Made by a program: the position numbers and the translations under genes
Shown: positions 24,376 through 33,787 of the stretch, in pieces
Layout of the letters: each line of letters begins with the position of its first letter
Numbering within the stretch: the first letter of the stretch is position 1
The notes under the pieces: generated by a model
Databases searched by the model: none
What the model was told of the DNA's origin: nothing
What the model saw: only the letters and a program-made list of their open reading frames with translations
DNA from: Bhargavaea massiliensis
Lineage (GTDB): Bacteria > Bacillota > Bacilli > Bacillales_A > Planococcaceae
Length of the DNA: 64,000 nt
Direction of reading: 5' to 3'
Assembly (NCBI RefSeq): GCF_018390575.1
Contig: NZ_JAHBCJ010000002.1
Coordinates: 330,811-394,810, forward strand

Positions 24376-25428
24376 ATGAACATACCTTTTGACCTTGAAT
24401 ATTCAATCAAGATTCTGGAAGAACTCGTCAATACCCCGAGTCCTTCCGGTTATACGAACGATGCCATGAAGCTGGCGGAAGCCTATCTGGCCGAAAGCGG
24501 AGCGGAACTGACCCGTACAAACAAAGGTGCCGTCATCGCCACATTCCGCGGAGAAGATGATACCAGTAGCCGGCTGATCACGGCACACGTCGATACGCTC
24601 GGCGCGATTGTCAAGGAAGTGAAGCCTTCCGGTCGACTGAAGCTGGATAAAATTGGCGGATTCAACTGGAATGCCGCCGAAGGGGAGTACTGCACCGTCC
24701 ATACGGCGGAGGGCAGGAAAATCCGCGGGACCATTTTGATGCACCAGACGACTGTTCATGTGTATCGGGATTCCGGCAAAGCGGAGCGGAGCAGCGACAA
24801 CATCGAGGTCCGGCTGGATGAGCGGACCGGCAGTGCGGAAGAAACACGGTCGCTCGGCATCGAGGTGGGAGACTTTGTTTCGTTCGATCCGCGTTTCGAA
24901 AGGGTCGGCGGCTACGTCAAGTCCCGCCACCTTGACGACAAGGCCAGCACGGCTCTATTGCTGGAGCTTTCGGCCAGGCTGAAGGAGAGCGACATACAGC
25001 TTCCGCATACCCTGCACCTTTACCTCTCCAATAATGAAGAAATCGGCTTCGGAGGCAATGCTTCGGTTCCGGAAAACACCGTTGAGTACATTGCATTCGA
25101 CATGGGCGCAATCGGAGACGGGCAGTCTTCCGACGAGTACACCGTGTCGATCTGCGTGAAAGATTCCAGCGGACCGTACCATTACGGCCTGACCCGTCAC
25201 CTGGCGAATCTCTGCAAAAAGGCTGGCATTCCGCACAAGCTAGATATCTACCCTTATTACGGCTCGGATGCTTCGGCGGCAATCCGCGCGGGCTTTGACG
25301 TCCGGCATGCGCTTTTCGGACCCGGCATCGAATCGTCTCATGCACTGGAAAGGACGCATACGGATTCCCTTGAGGCGGCGGCCGGCCTGCTGAGGGCTTA
25401 CATTCTTTCGCCGCTTGCGGAAGACTGA
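24376..25428 (+). CDS. M42 family metallopeptidase
   Basis: 350 residues, a dinuclear-metal aminopeptidase of the PepA/TET type. Metal and catalytic segments are visible: TAHVDTLGA, the RHLDDKAST zinc-bridging Asp, SNNEEIGFGGN with the general-base Glu, and FDMGAIGDGQ. The His of ESSHALERTH supplies the last ligand. ATG 24376 follows GGGGGA; the open frame upstream to 24310 is not needed. The large cytoplasmic assemblies of this family trim peptides released by proteases. The gene lies just upstream of murE. Confidence 0.9.
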   Translation: MNIPFDLEYSIKILEELVNTPSPSGYTNDAMKLAEAYLAESGAELTRTNKGAVIATFRGEDDTSSRLITAHVDTLGAIVKEVKPSGRLKLDKIGGFNWNAAEGEYCTVHTAEGRKIRGTILMHQTTVHVYRDSGKAERSSDNIEVRLDERTGSAEETRSLGIEVGDFVSFDPRFERVGGYVKSRHLDDKASTALLLELSARLKESDIQLPHTLHLYLSNNEEIGFGGNASVPENTVEYIAFDMGAIGDGQSSDEYTVSICVKDSSGPYHYGLTRHLANLCKKAGIPHKLDIYPYYGSDASAAIRAGFDVRHALFGPGIESSHALERTHTDSLEAAAGLLRAYILSPLAED

Positions 25429-25440
25429 GGAGGAAACAAC

Positions 25441-26928
25441 ATGGAAACAACAGAATTGCTGGCGCATCTCCCTTTCAGCGAGGTGATCGGGACGCTCCCG
25501 GTTGAGATCACTGACATCACGACCGATTCCAGGGCAGTACAGCCGGGTGGCGCTTTTATCTGCATCAACGGATACACCGTGGACGGACATGACTATGTGC
25601 CCCAGGCACTTGCTGCCGGCGCAAGGCTCATTGTTGCAGAAAAGCCGGTCGAAGCTGACCCGGACAAAGCGGCAGTCGTCATCACGGATGACACGGCACG
25701 CGCGGAAGGGCTGCTTGCGTCCGCCTTTTTCGGGCACCCGTCAAAGTCCGTAAAAATGATCGGCATCACCGGAACCAACGGCAAGACCAGTGTCGCCAAC
25801 ATTATCGACGGCATTCTCCGGAGCAGCGGCCGGAAGTCCGCTTCCTCCGGCACAATCGGTTTTAACCTGAATGGTGTGTTATACGAGTCGGCCAACACGA
25901 CGACGGATGCTCTCACCACACAACGCATGATCCGGCAGGCATCGGCAGAAGGCTGCGAGGCGATGACAATGGAAGTCTCTTCGCACGGTCTCGTCGAAGG
26001 GCGGCTGTCCGGCACGGAATTCGACATAGCTGTATTTACCAATCTGACCCACGACCATCTGGACTACCACGGGACGATGGAGCATTACGGGTATGCGAAA
26101 GGGCTGCTGTTCGCGCAGCTCGGCCAGGATACATCCAAGCCGAAGTTTGCTGTCCTGAATGCGGATGATCCCTGGTCTGACCGGTACCGGCAGATGACTC
26201 CGCACCCTGTACTCACTTACGCTGTGGACTCGGAGGCGATGTTCCGGGCACGCGATATCCGGCTGGAAGCCGGCCGCACCGTCTTTCTGATGGATACGCC
26301 CGAAGGGGAGCGGCTGATCACGATGAATCTGATCGGCGGGTTCAATGTATACAATGCGTTGGCAGCCGCGGCCGCCCTGTATGCATATGGACTCGGGCTC
26401 GATGAGATCATTGCCGGACTTGGCGGGCTTCCGGCTGTAAAGGGGCGCATGGAAAGGGTGGAGACGGATCTTCCTCTCACGATTTATATCGACTACGCGC
26501 ATACACCGGATGCCATCGAAAAAGCGATCGCTTCAGTCCTTCCATATAAGAAAAACAAACTCATCTTCCTTGTCGGCACGGGCGGCAACCGGGACCGGTT
26601 AAAACGGCCGATCATGGCGGAAAAAGCTTCAGTTGCGGATTATGTGATTCTCACAACGGATGATCCGCGTTATGAGGAATATGAGTCCATCACATCCGAA
26701 CTTGCCGCAGGCATGACGCATGAAAATTATGCATGCATCGGTGACCGGGAGAAGGCGGTCCGGCACGCGGTAGAGGTCGCCGGAGAAGGCGACATCATTC
26801 TGTTTGCAGGTAAGGGCCATGAAGATTTCCAGATCATCGAAAACACCAAATACCCGCACAGCGACGCGGAAATAGCGCTGGATGAAGCGGAGAAGAAATT
26901 CGGGCGCAAGGCAGGCGCCCGGGACTGA
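25441..26928 (+). CDS. murE: UDP-N-acetylmuramyl-tripeptide synthetase MurE
   Basis: 495 residues. Adds the third amino acid to the peptidoglycan stem peptide using ATP. The P-loop reads GITGTNGKTSV, followed by TTDALTTQRM, the EVSSHGLVEGRL segment and FTNLTHDHLDYHG. The residue-specificity motif is DDPR (407-410). DNPR marks meso-diaminopimelate enzymes and lysine enzymes carry other residues, so the substrate is not decided by this motif; Planococcaceae usually have L-lysine. AGGAGG precedes the ATG. It is outside the dcw cluster and beside prfC, as in staphylococci. Confidence 0.93.
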   Translation: METTELLAHLPFSEVIGTLPVEITDITTDSRAVQPGGAFICINGYTVDGHDYVPQALAAGARLIVAEKPVEADPDKAAVVITDDTARAEGLLASAFFGHPSKSVKMIGITGTNGKTSVANIIDGILRSSGRKSASSGTIGFNLNGVLYESANTTTDALTTQRMIRQASAEGCEAMTMEVSSHGLVEGRLSGTEFDIAVFTNLTHDHLDYHGTMEHYGYAKGLLFAQLGQDTSKPKFAVLNADDPWSDRYRQMTPHPVLTYAVDSEAMFRARDIRLEAGRTVFLMDTPEGERLITMNLIGGFNVYNALAAAAALYAYGLGLDEIIAGLGGLPAVKGRMERVETDLPLTIYIDYAHTPDAIEKAIASVLPYKKNKLIFLVGTGGNRDRLKRPIMAEKASVADYVILTTDDPRYEEYESITSELAAGMTHENYACIGDREKAVRHAVEVAGEGDIILFAGKGHEDFQIIENTKYPHSDAEIALDEAEKKFGRKAGARD

Positions 26929-26951
26929 CCCGGACATTGACGTGAAGACTC

Positions 26952-26984
26952 CGGCCGGAAAGGTTCGCCTTTCCGGCCGTTTCC
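26952..26984 (+). terminator. Hairpin after murE
   Basis: CGGCCGGAAAGG pairs with CCTTTCCGGCCG around TTCG; the T tail is short (TTTCC), so termination may be partial. Confidence 0.65.
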
Positions 26985-26986
26985 GC

Positions 26987-27015
26987 TTGAAATTCGCTTT
27001 TCCGGTACCTATGAT
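26987..27015 (+). promoter_or_regulatory. Promoter of prfC
   Basis: TTGAAA (26987-26992) and TATGAT (27010-27015) are 17 bases apart, directly after the murE hairpin and 35 bases before the prfC start. Confidence 0.75.
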
Positions 27016-27049
27016 GGGAAAAGCTGAAAAAGACGAGGAGAATTGAAAA

Positions 27050-28624
27050 ATGGAAGACCAATTAAAACAAGAAATCGCGTCGCGCAGGACATTCGCGATT
27101 ATTTCCCACCCGGATGCCGGGAAGACGACGATGACCGAGAAGCTACTGTTTTTTGGTGGAGCAATACGGGATGCAGGTACGGTTAAGGGGAAAAAATCCG
27201 GAAAGTTCGCCACATCCGACTGGATGGAAATCGAGAAGCAGCGGGGCATTTCCGTCACCTCATCAGTACTCCAGTTCGACTTCGACGGCAAGCGGGTCAA
27301 TATTTTGGATACGCCGGGCCACGAAGACTTCAGTGAAGACACCTACCGTACACTCATGGCCGTCGATTCGGCTGTCATGATGGTCGACTCGGCAAAGGGC
27401 ATCGAGCCGCAGACAATCAAGCTGTTCAAGGTATGCCGGATGAGGGGGATTCCGATCTTCACTTTCATCAACAAACTTGACCGCCAGGGCCGTGAGCCGC
27501 TCGAGCTCATGGAAGAGCTTGAGGAAGTGCTCGGCATCGAGTCTTATGCGATGAACTGGCCGATCGGCATGGGCAAGGAATTCATGGGAATTTATGACCG
27601 CCACAACCGCCGGGTTGAACTTGCGCGGGCAGAGGGAGAAGGCCGGTATCTTGAAGTAGGTGAAGAGGGTGATTTGGCCGCCCCTCACCCAATCCAGGAT
27701 TCGTCCTATTTCCAGCAGGCTCTGGAAGACGTCATGCTGTTGGACGAGGCAGGAAACGATTTTGATGAAGAGCGTGTACGGCGTGGCGAGCTCACGCCTG
27801 TGTTCTTCGGTTCCGCACTGACAAATTTCGGTGTTCAGACATTCCTGGAGACCTATCTGCAGTTTGCGCCTGCACCACAGCCCCGGAACACGGCTGACGG
27901 CGGCAGTGTCAGCCCGTACGACGATGAGTTCACCGGCTTCATCTTCAAGATCCAGGCGAACATGAACCCTGCACACCGCGACCGGATCGCATTTGTCCGG
28001 ATCGTTTCCGGAGAATTCGACCGGGGCATGCAGGTGACCGTCCCGAGAATTCCGAAGACTTTTAAGGTCAGCCAGTCCACACAATTCCTTGCGGATGACC
28101 GGGAAACGGTCAACATGGCGGTGGCAGGTGACATTATCGGGCTCTATGACACCGGTAACTATCAGATCGGCGACACGATCACGGGCGGCAAGGCGAATTT
28201 CGCGTTTGAACCGCTTCCGCTGTTCACTCCCGAACTGTTCGTCAAAGTGTCCCCAAAGAACGTAATGAAATCAAAGCACTTCCACAAAGGGATTTTGCAG
28301 CTTGTCCAGGAAGGCGCCATTCAGTACTACAAGACACTTCATACCGAGGAAGTGATCCTCGGAGCGGTCGGCCAGCTGCAGTTTGAAGTGTTCGAACACC
28401 GCATGAAGAGCGAATACAATTCCGAAGTGGTCATCCAGCATATCGGCCAAAAAGTCGCCCGCTGGATTGAAAATGAAGGAGAAGTGAAGGAATCCATGAC
28501 CGGGCCGCGCGCCATGCTCGTCAAGGACCGCTACGACAATCTCGTCTTCCTTTTCGAAAACGACTTTGCCCTGCGCTGGTTCCAGGATAAACACCCGGAC
28601 ATTAAGCTATACAGCCTGCTTTGA
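27050..28624 (+). CDS. prfC: Peptide chain release factor 3
   Basis: 524 residues. A GTPase that recycles RF1/RF2 from the ribosome after termination. G1 reads [13 protein letters not shown]3 DTPGHEDF, and G4 NKLDRQG. Domains II and III follow ([35 protein letters not shown]). Length matches the family. GAGGAG precedes the ATG. Confidence 0.96.
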   Translation: MEDQLKQEIASRRTFAIISHPDAGKTTMTEKLLFFGGAIRDAGTVKGKKSGKFATSDWMEIEKQRGISVTSSVLQFDFDGKRVNILDTPGHEDFSEDTYRTLMAVDSAVMMVDSAKGIEPQTIKLFKVCRMRGIPIFTFINKLDRQGREPLELMEELEEVLGIESYAMNWPIGMGKEFMGIYDRHNRRVELARAEGEGRYLEVGEEGDLAAPHPIQDSSYFQQALEDVMLLDEAGNDFDEERVRRGELTPVFFGSALTNFGVQTFLETYLQFAPAPQPRNTADGGSVSPYDDEFTGFIFKIQANMNPAHRDRIAFVRIVSGEFDRGMQVTVPRIPKTFKVSQSTQFLADDRETVNMAVAGDIIGLYDTGNYQIGDTITGGKANFAFEPLPLFTPELFVKVSPKNVMKSKHFHKGILQLVQEGAIQYYKTLHTEEVILGAVGQLQFEVFEHRMKSEYNSEVVIQHIGQKVARWIENEGEVKESMTGPRAMLVKDRYDNLVFLFENDFALRWFQDKHPDIKLYSLL

Positions 28625-28651
28625 TCCTTCTTAAAATAGAACCATGTTAAA

Positions 28652-28701
28652 CAGACGGCAGCTGGCCGGTACTCTTATCAAGAGGCCGGACAGGTTGCCG
28701 T
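28652..28701 (+). terminator. Probable terminator of prfC
   Basis: AGACGGCA pairs with TGCCGTCT, enclosing a second stem (GGCCGG with CCGG), and TTCAAGTTTTT follows. Confidence 0.6.
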
Positions 28702-28748
28702 CTTTCAAGTTTTTGAGTGGTAATGAAGGACCACGGGAGGGACGGATA

Positions 28749-28777
28749 TTGAGGGCGGCCCTGCGTTCCGGTATGAT
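28749..28777 (+). promoter_or_regulatory. Promoter of the RND exporter gene
   Basis: TTGAGG and TATGAT are separated by 17 bases, about 30 bases upstream of the start codon. Confidence 0.7.
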
Positions 28778-28808
28778 GGACATAGCTTTTTGAAAAGGGG
28801 AAAAAAGG

Positions 28809-31800
28809 ATGAAGATTAGCGGTTTTTCCATCAGGCGCCCGGTCTTTACGATCGTTACCATGCTCCTGGTGCTCATTTTGGGAATTGTTTCGTTTATAAA
28901 GATTCCGCTGACGCTCATACCCGAACTGAATCCGCCTGTCGCGGTCGTAGTGACGAGTTATCCGGGGGCAGGCCCGGAAGAAGTGAGCGAAAAAGTCACC
29001 AAGCCGCTCGAGAACAACCTGTCCACGCTGCCCGGCCTGGATTCGATCCAGTCGACATCACAGGAGGGCGTGAACCTCATCTTCCTCCAGTTTGACTGGT
29101 CAACAGAGATTGATGATGTCCAGATGGATGTTCTTCAGCGGATCGACCAGACCCCAGTTCCTGACGATTCCGGAAAACCGCAGTTCATGAAGTTCGATCC
29201 GTCACAGTTTCCGGTAATTCAGCTGTCTCTCCGATCGGACGGAGAAACAGGAGATATCCGTGAAATTGCTGAAAAGCTGGAAACGGAACTGAGAAGGACA
29301 GAAGGGGTCGCCAGCGTCACCGTCTCGTCCTCGCTTATCGAGGACGTACAGATTGTCCTTGATTCCGAAAAGCTTGAGGAATACGGTCTCGCACAGCAGG
29401 ATGTCGTGCAGTCAATCCAGGCCAATAATGTTTCCATGCCGGGAGAGGCGGTTGAGACCGAGGACGGCAAACGGCTGACGACGCGCATCATCAGTACGCT
29501 TACCTCACCAGGGGAAATCGGGGAACTTGTATTGACGGTCAACCCCATGGACGGCACGGAAATTAAGGTTTCGGATATCGGTGAAGTCAGCCTGGCCTCA
29601 GATGACGGAGGAATGGAAACCAGAACCAATGATGAACCGTCTGTCATCATGTCTGTCCTGCAGGAATCGGGGGCAAACACAGCGGATGTCTCCACGTCAT
29701 TCAAAGAGTCTCTGGACCGTCTTCTCGGGCAACCTGAATTCGGGGGAGTCACTGCCGATATCCTTTTTGACCAGGGGGATTACATCCAGCTGGCCATCGG
29801 CAATATTGGACAATCCCTGATTTTGGGCGGGATTTTCGCCATGCTCGTCTTATTCCTGTTCCTGAAATCGGTGCGGAGCCCGGTCATCGTCGGGGTGGCG
29901 ATTCCATATTCCGTCATCGTCACGTTTGTCCTGATGTATTTTGCAGACTTCGCGCTGAATATCCTGACGCTGGGAGCACTCGCACTCGGAATCGGAATGC
30001 TCGTAGATAACTCGATCGTTGTCATCGAGAATATCGAAAGGCATTTGGCGATGGGTAAAAAGAGGGGATTGGCTGCTATTGACGGCACAAAAGAAGTGGG
30101 CGGAGCGATTACAGCCTCCACTCTGACAACGATTGCCGTATTTCTGCCGGTCATCTTTATTTCAGGACTGATCGGCCGGATCTTTACAGAATTTGCGATG
30201 ACAATTTCCTTCAGCTTACTGGCTTCATTGTTTGTTGCGCTGACCGTCATTCCGATGATGGCTTCACGTATGCTGAAAAAGCCGAAGCGGGACTTGGAGA
30301 CGAGACGCAGGCGCTCGAAATCCTATCGGAATTTCGAACGTTCCATTATCTGGTCACTCCGTCATCGCAAAGCCGTACTCGGATTGACAACACTACTTCT
30401 TGCAGCAGGCGCTTTCGGGCTATACAGGGTCGGGACCGAGTTTCTCCCGGCAACAGATGAAGGATTCGTCAGCATAGCGGTCAACCTTCCGGATGGGGCT
30501 TCTGCACAAGCGACCGGAGAAGTAATCCGGCAAATAGAGGAGCGCCTGAAAAAAGAAGAAGACGTGGACGTCTATGTCAGCCTCACCGGCGGTACCCAGC
30601 AGGGGCTCGCGCAAGGGACCGGTGAAGCGGACAAAGGAGAACTTTATGTAAAACTCAAACCGCTTGCCGACCGGAATCGTTCGGTATTCGAGTTTGTCGA
30701 TGACGTCCAGCCGGACATTCAGAAAATCGCAGAAGAAGACACGGAAATCACCTTCAGCCTGCAGACAGCGGCCGGTTCTTCGCCAAATACACTGACCTTT
30801 ACCATGACGGATACGGACAAGTCCCGCCTGGAATCAGCAGCGGCACAGGCAGTGGACCGTCTGTCAAAAATCAAAGGAGTGACGGATGTCACCAATGATC
30901 TGACAGAAGGTGTAGAAGAAATCCTGATCGAGGTCGACACTGTTGCCGCATCAGCAAACGGTTTTGCACCGGCACAGATCGCATCCACGGTCAACGACAT
31001 GACCCGTGGCGTGGCGGCGACACAAATTGTCGGTGAAGAAGGCGACGTACATGCCGTCCAAGTCAAAACCGGCGGCCATCTGGACAGTGTTGAAGCTTTG
31101 GGACAGTTAAAACTTCGTGCCCCGTCCGGTTCTTTTGTCACGCTTGAGAGCTTGGCAGAGATTAAAGTTGCAGAGGGTCCGGCTGCCATCCGCCGTGTCG
31201 ACCAGGCAAATGCGGTGCGCTTCACCGTTCACTATGAATCCTCCCGCACACTGGGTGAGGTGACAAGGGACGTGGAGAGCACACTGGAAAAAGCGGAACT
31301 GCCGGAAGAAACCGACATTGCCTACAGCGGCGACCGTGAGCTGTTCGAAGATGCAATCGATGATATGCTCATGGCAGTCATTCTCGCGGTTGTCCTCGTC
31401 TATATCGTCATGGCTGCCCAGTTTGAATCATTCAAGTACCCGCTGGTTATCATGTTCACTGTGCCGCTGATGATCATCGGGGTTTCCCTCGGCCTGTTCC
31501 TCACTAATACGCCGATCAGCGTGTCATCAGTTATCGGGATTCTGATTCTGGTCGGAATTGTTGTGAATAACGGAATTGTGCTCGTCGACTACATTAATCA
31601 GCGAAAAGCCGAAGGCATGCCTTCCTTTGACGCAATAGTCGTATCGGTCAAGGACCGGTTGAGGCCGATTCTGATGACAGCACTCACAACTATTCTTGGA
31701 CTTCTTCCTCTTGCCTTCGGACTAGGGGAGGGCACGGAGATCAACCGGCCTATGGGAATCGCGGTCATCGGAGGACTCATCAGTTCGACAGCCCTGACCC

Positions 31801-31877
31801 TCTACATCGTACCGGTCGTCTATAGTCTTTTTGACAGCAAGACGAGAAAACTGAGAAAAACAGAGACATCCGAATGA
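28809..31877 (+). CDS. RND-family efflux permease (SwrC/AcrB-like)
   Basis: 1022 residues with the duplicated RND plan: TM1 near 13-33 (VFTIVTMLLVLILGIVSFIK), a large extracytoplasmic loop to about 330, six helices with the GALALGIGMLVDNSIVVIEN proton-relay segment, then a second TM-loop-six-helix half with GILILVGIVVNNGIVLVDYI. Gram-positive SwrC exports surfactin and other amphiphiles; the substrate here is unknown. No membrane-fusion protein gene is adjacent, as is common for SwrC-type pumps. AAAAAAGG precedes the ATG. Confidence 0.92.
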   Translation: MKISGFSIRRPVFTIVTMLLVLILGIVSFIKIPLTLIPELNPPVAVVVTSYPGAGPEEVSEKVTKPLENNLSTLPGLDSIQSTSQEGVNLIFLQFDWSTEIDDVQMDVLQRIDQTPVPDDSGKPQFMKFDPSQFPVIQLSLRSDGETGDIREIAEKLETELRRTEGVASVTVSSSLIEDVQIVLDSEKLEEYGLAQQDVVQSIQANNVSMPGEAVETEDGKRLTTRIISTLTSPGEIGELVLTVNPMDGTEIKVSDIGEVSLASDDGGMETRTNDEPSVIMSVLQESGANTADVSTSFKESLDRLLGQPEFGGVTADILFDQGDYIQLAIGNIGQSLILGGIFAMLVLFLFLKSVRSPVIVGVAIPYSVIVTFVLMYFADFALNILTLGALALGIGMLVDNSIVVIENIERHLAMGKKRGLAAIDGTKEVGGAITASTLTTIAVFLPVIFISGLIGRIFTEFAMTISFSLLASLFVALTVIPMMASRMLKKPKRDLETRRRRSKSYRNFERSIIWSLRHRKAVLGLTTLLLAAGAFGLYRVGTEFLPATDEGFVSIAVNLPDGASAQATGEVIRQIEERLKKEEDVDVYVSLTGGTQQGLAQGTGEADKGELYVKLKPLADRNRSVFEFVDDVQPDIQKIAEEDTEITFSLQTAAGSSPNTLTFTMTDTDKSRLESAAAQAVDRLSKIKGVTDVTNDLTEGVEEILIEVDTVAASANGFAPAQIASTVNDMTRGVAATQIVGEEGDVHAVQVKTGGHLDSVEALGQLKLRAPSGSFVTLESLAEIKVAEGPAAIRRVDQANAVRFTVHYESSRTLGEVTRDVESTLEKAELPEETDIAYSGDRELFEDAIDDMLMAVILAVVLVYIVMAAQFESFKYPLVIMFTVPLMIIGVSLGLFLTNTPISVSSVIGILILVGIVVNNGIVLVDYINQRKAEGMPSFDAIVVSVKDRLRPILMTALTTILGLLPLAFGLGEGTEINRPMGIAVIGGLISSTALTLYIVPVVYSLFDSKTRKLRKTETSE

Positions 31878-31892
31878 ATGGTGTGATACAAT
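31863..31892 (+). promoter_or_regulatory. Promoter of the terC riboswitch transcript
   Basis: GAGACA and TACAAT are 18 bases apart and lie just before the riboswitch; the -35 overlaps the end of the RND gene. Confidence 0.5.
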
Positions 31893-31920
31893 ATCTTCTG
31901 GGAAAACTGAATGATCTTTG

Positions 31921-32072
31921 ACTTAGTGTCAAAGGGGAGTAGCTATAGGGAAACCTATTTCATAATCGTCATTACATGGCTATGCCATCGGTTATGATAG
32001 CCTGATTCCGGGAATTACCGGATGAGGGCTTAGCAAGACCTTTGCCCTTTTTCGGGGTAAAGGTCTTTTTTG
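31921..32072 (+). promoter_or_regulatory. yybP-ykoY manganese riboswitch with terminator
   Basis: The leader contains the family's AAAGGGGAGTAGCT start (from 31931), a variable arm, and the conserved ending GGATGAGGGCTTAGCAAGACC (ending 32040, given here as two blocks: GGATGAGGGC and TTAGCAAGACC). A terminator hairpin follows at once: GACCTTTGCCC (32037) pairs with GGGGTAAAGGTC and ends in T6. Its left arm overlaps the aptamer's last bases, so Mn2+ binding would free the transcript. The downstream TerC gene is a classic partner. Confidence 0.93.
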
Positions 32073-32098
32073 TTTTCCAAAAAAAGGAGGGGTTGAAT

Positions 32099-32863
32099 TT
32101 GGAAGCTATTTTACTCGAATATGCATGGGTGCTTGTTGTCCTCGTCATCCTTGAGGGGCTGCTTGCTGCAGACAACGCGGTCGTCATGGCAGTCATGGTT
32201 AAGCATCTGCCTCACCAGCAAAGGAAGAAGGCCCTGTTCTACGGGCTCCTCGGAGCTTTTGTCTTCCGCTTTGCAGCACTGTTCATGATTACGATCCTGG
32301 TGGACATCTGGCAAATCCAGGCGCTTGGTGCTGCCTACCTGCTCTTCATTTCCGCCAAGAATCTTTATGACATGAGGAAAAAACACGGAGAAGAAGAGGA
32401 CGGACTGAAAGAACCGAAAAAACAGTCGGGCTTCTGGATGACCGTCCTGAAAGTTGAGCTGGCGGATATCGCATTCGCCATCGATTCGATGCTGGCAGCC
32501 GTAGCGATTGCTGTCACTTTGCCTGAACTGGGTGACTTCGATGTCGGGGGAATCAACGGCGGACAGTTTGCCGTGATGTTCTTTGGCGGTGTGATCGGAC
32601 TGATCATCATGCGGTTTGCGGCAACTTGGTTTGTCCGCCTGCTGGACCGCTATCCTGCACTTGAGAGTGCTGCGTTCATGATCGTCGGGTGGGTCGGGGT
32701 GAAGCTCGTTGTCCTGACACTCGGCCACGAGGAACTTCAGATTATCGATCCGCATTTCCCTCACTCTACGATCTGGAAAGCAATCTTCTGGTCTGTGCTG
32801 CTGCTGATCGCAGTGGTCGGAGTTCTGATCGGACTGAAAAACGACCGGCAAAAGCAAGCGTGA
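32099..32863 (+). CDS. TerC-family membrane protein (YkoY/MeeY-like)
   Basis: 254 residues, about seven membrane helices with acidic residues inside them (ILEGLLAADNAVVMAVMV; VELADIAFAIDSMLAAVAIA). TerC proteins of this type are Mn2+ exporters; the B. subtilis YkoY and YceF homologues export Mn2+ that metalates secreted enzymes. TTG 32099 follows AAGGAGG at eight bases; the frame opens upstream inside the terminator and is not translated. Control by the Mn2+ riboswitch matches the function. Confidence 0.92.
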   Translation: MEAILLEYAWVLVVLVILEGLLAADNAVVMAVMVKHLPHQQRKKALFYGLLGAFVFRFAALFMITILVDIWQIQALGAAYLLFISAKNLYDMRKKHGEEEDGLKEPKKQSGFWMTVLKVELADIAFAIDSMLAAVAIAVTLPELGDFDVGGINGGQFAVMFFGGVIGLIIMRFAATWFVRLLDRYPALESAAFMIVGWVGVKLVVLTLGHEELQIIDPHFPHSTIWKAIFWSVLLLIAVVGVLIGLKNDRQKQA

Positions 32864-32866
32864 ACC

Positions 32867-32898
32867 AAAAAGACTGTCCACCTGCGGCAGTCTTTTTT
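32867..32898 (+). terminator. Terminator of terC
   Basis: AAAAGACTG pairs with CAGTCTTTT around a short GC loop and runs into T7. Confidence 0.9.
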
Positions 32899-32918
32899 TA
32901 TTGAACAGAACTTTCTCC

Positions 32919-32949
32919 GACCCCCTAAAATCTGAAGGAATGGGCGAAA
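32919..32949 (+). promoter_or_regulatory. Predicted sigma-I promoter of sigI-rsgI
   Basis: GACCCCC followed by TAAAA (from 32919) and CGAA at 32945-32948, 19 bases from the C-block, match the extended -35 and -10 described for SigI promoters in B. subtilis and Clostridium thermocellum. It lies about 90 bases before the sigI start, implying autogenous control. Confidence 0.75.
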
Positions 32950-33040
32950 GATGTTAGCAGGCGCGATTTAACCGCTTTCCTAATCCCGGAAATGCCGATA
33001 CAATCAATTTATCGAAATCATGGCGGGAGAGGTCAGAATC

Positions 33041-33787
33041 GTGCTGATAACGACGTTCAACGGTTTCATGAACCGAAAAAAACGCAGGGCCGGGGATGTG
33101 GAAGCACGGGTGCTTCTTGCCCAGAACGGTTCGGACGAAGAGCTGGACGGATTGCTGCGTGCCTACTCTCCGTTCATGAAGAAAGCGGCGTTTCTGGCGT
33201 GCAACCGGTATATCGATGAACATGATGATGAATATAGTATCGCCTTAGGCGGTTTTCATGAAGCCGTCATGAAGTACGACAGTTCCAGGGATGCGTCTTT
33301 TATGACATTTGCCCATCTTGTCATCAGGCGCAAGCTGATTGACCATCTGCGAAAAGAATCGAGGGCCGGCCTGGCGGCACACATTGCCAAAGGGGAGGAA
33401 GAAGCCGCAGCAGCGGCAGATGCAGCCTCCTACATCCATTTTTCCGAACAGCAGGAAGCGGACAAGCGTCGCGAGGAAATCCAAATTTACTCTGAACTGC
33501 TTGCAGGCTTCGGGCTGTCTTTCAGCGAACTCTCCGACGTTTCCCCGAAACATGCGGATGCCAGAAAGACAGCAATGGACATAGCTGTGATTATCTGCAG
33601 TTCAGAAGAAATGAAAAGTGAAACACTGCGCAAAAAACGGCTCCCAATCAAGAAAATCGAGCAAGTGGTGGGTGTTTCAAGGAAAACGATTGAACGCCAT
33701 CGCAAATATATTCTCGCAATGGTAATTCTCCGCAACAGCGACCTGCCGATTCTCCAGGAGTATTTAAAAGGATGGATGCCCGAATGA
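33041..33787 (+). CDS. sigI: RNA polymerase sigma factor SigI
   Basis: 248 residues from GTG 33041, which follows GGGAGAGG at about eight bases; an in-frame ATG at 33020 is the alternative. The sigma-2 region reads LLRAYSPFMKKAAFLACNRY and DEYSIALGGFHEAVMKYD, followed by FAHLVIRRKLIDHLRKES; the C-terminal SigI-specific helix-turn-helix contains KKIEQVVGVSRKTIERHRKY. SigI handles heat and envelope stress in bacilli and polysaccharide sensing in some clostridia. The stop overlaps the rsgI start (ATGA). Confidence 0.93.
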   Translation: MLITTFNGFMNRKKRRAGDVEARVLLAQNGSDEELDGLLRAYSPFMKKAAFLACNRYIDEHDDEYSIALGGFHEAVMKYDSSRDASFMTFAHLVIRRKLIDHLRKESRAGLAAHIAKGEEEAAAAADAASYIHFSEQQEADKRREEIQIYSELLAGFGLSFSELSDVSPKHADARKTAMDIAVIICSSEEMKSETLRKKRLPIKKIEQVVGVSRKTIERHRKYILAMVILRNSDLPILQEYLKGWMPE

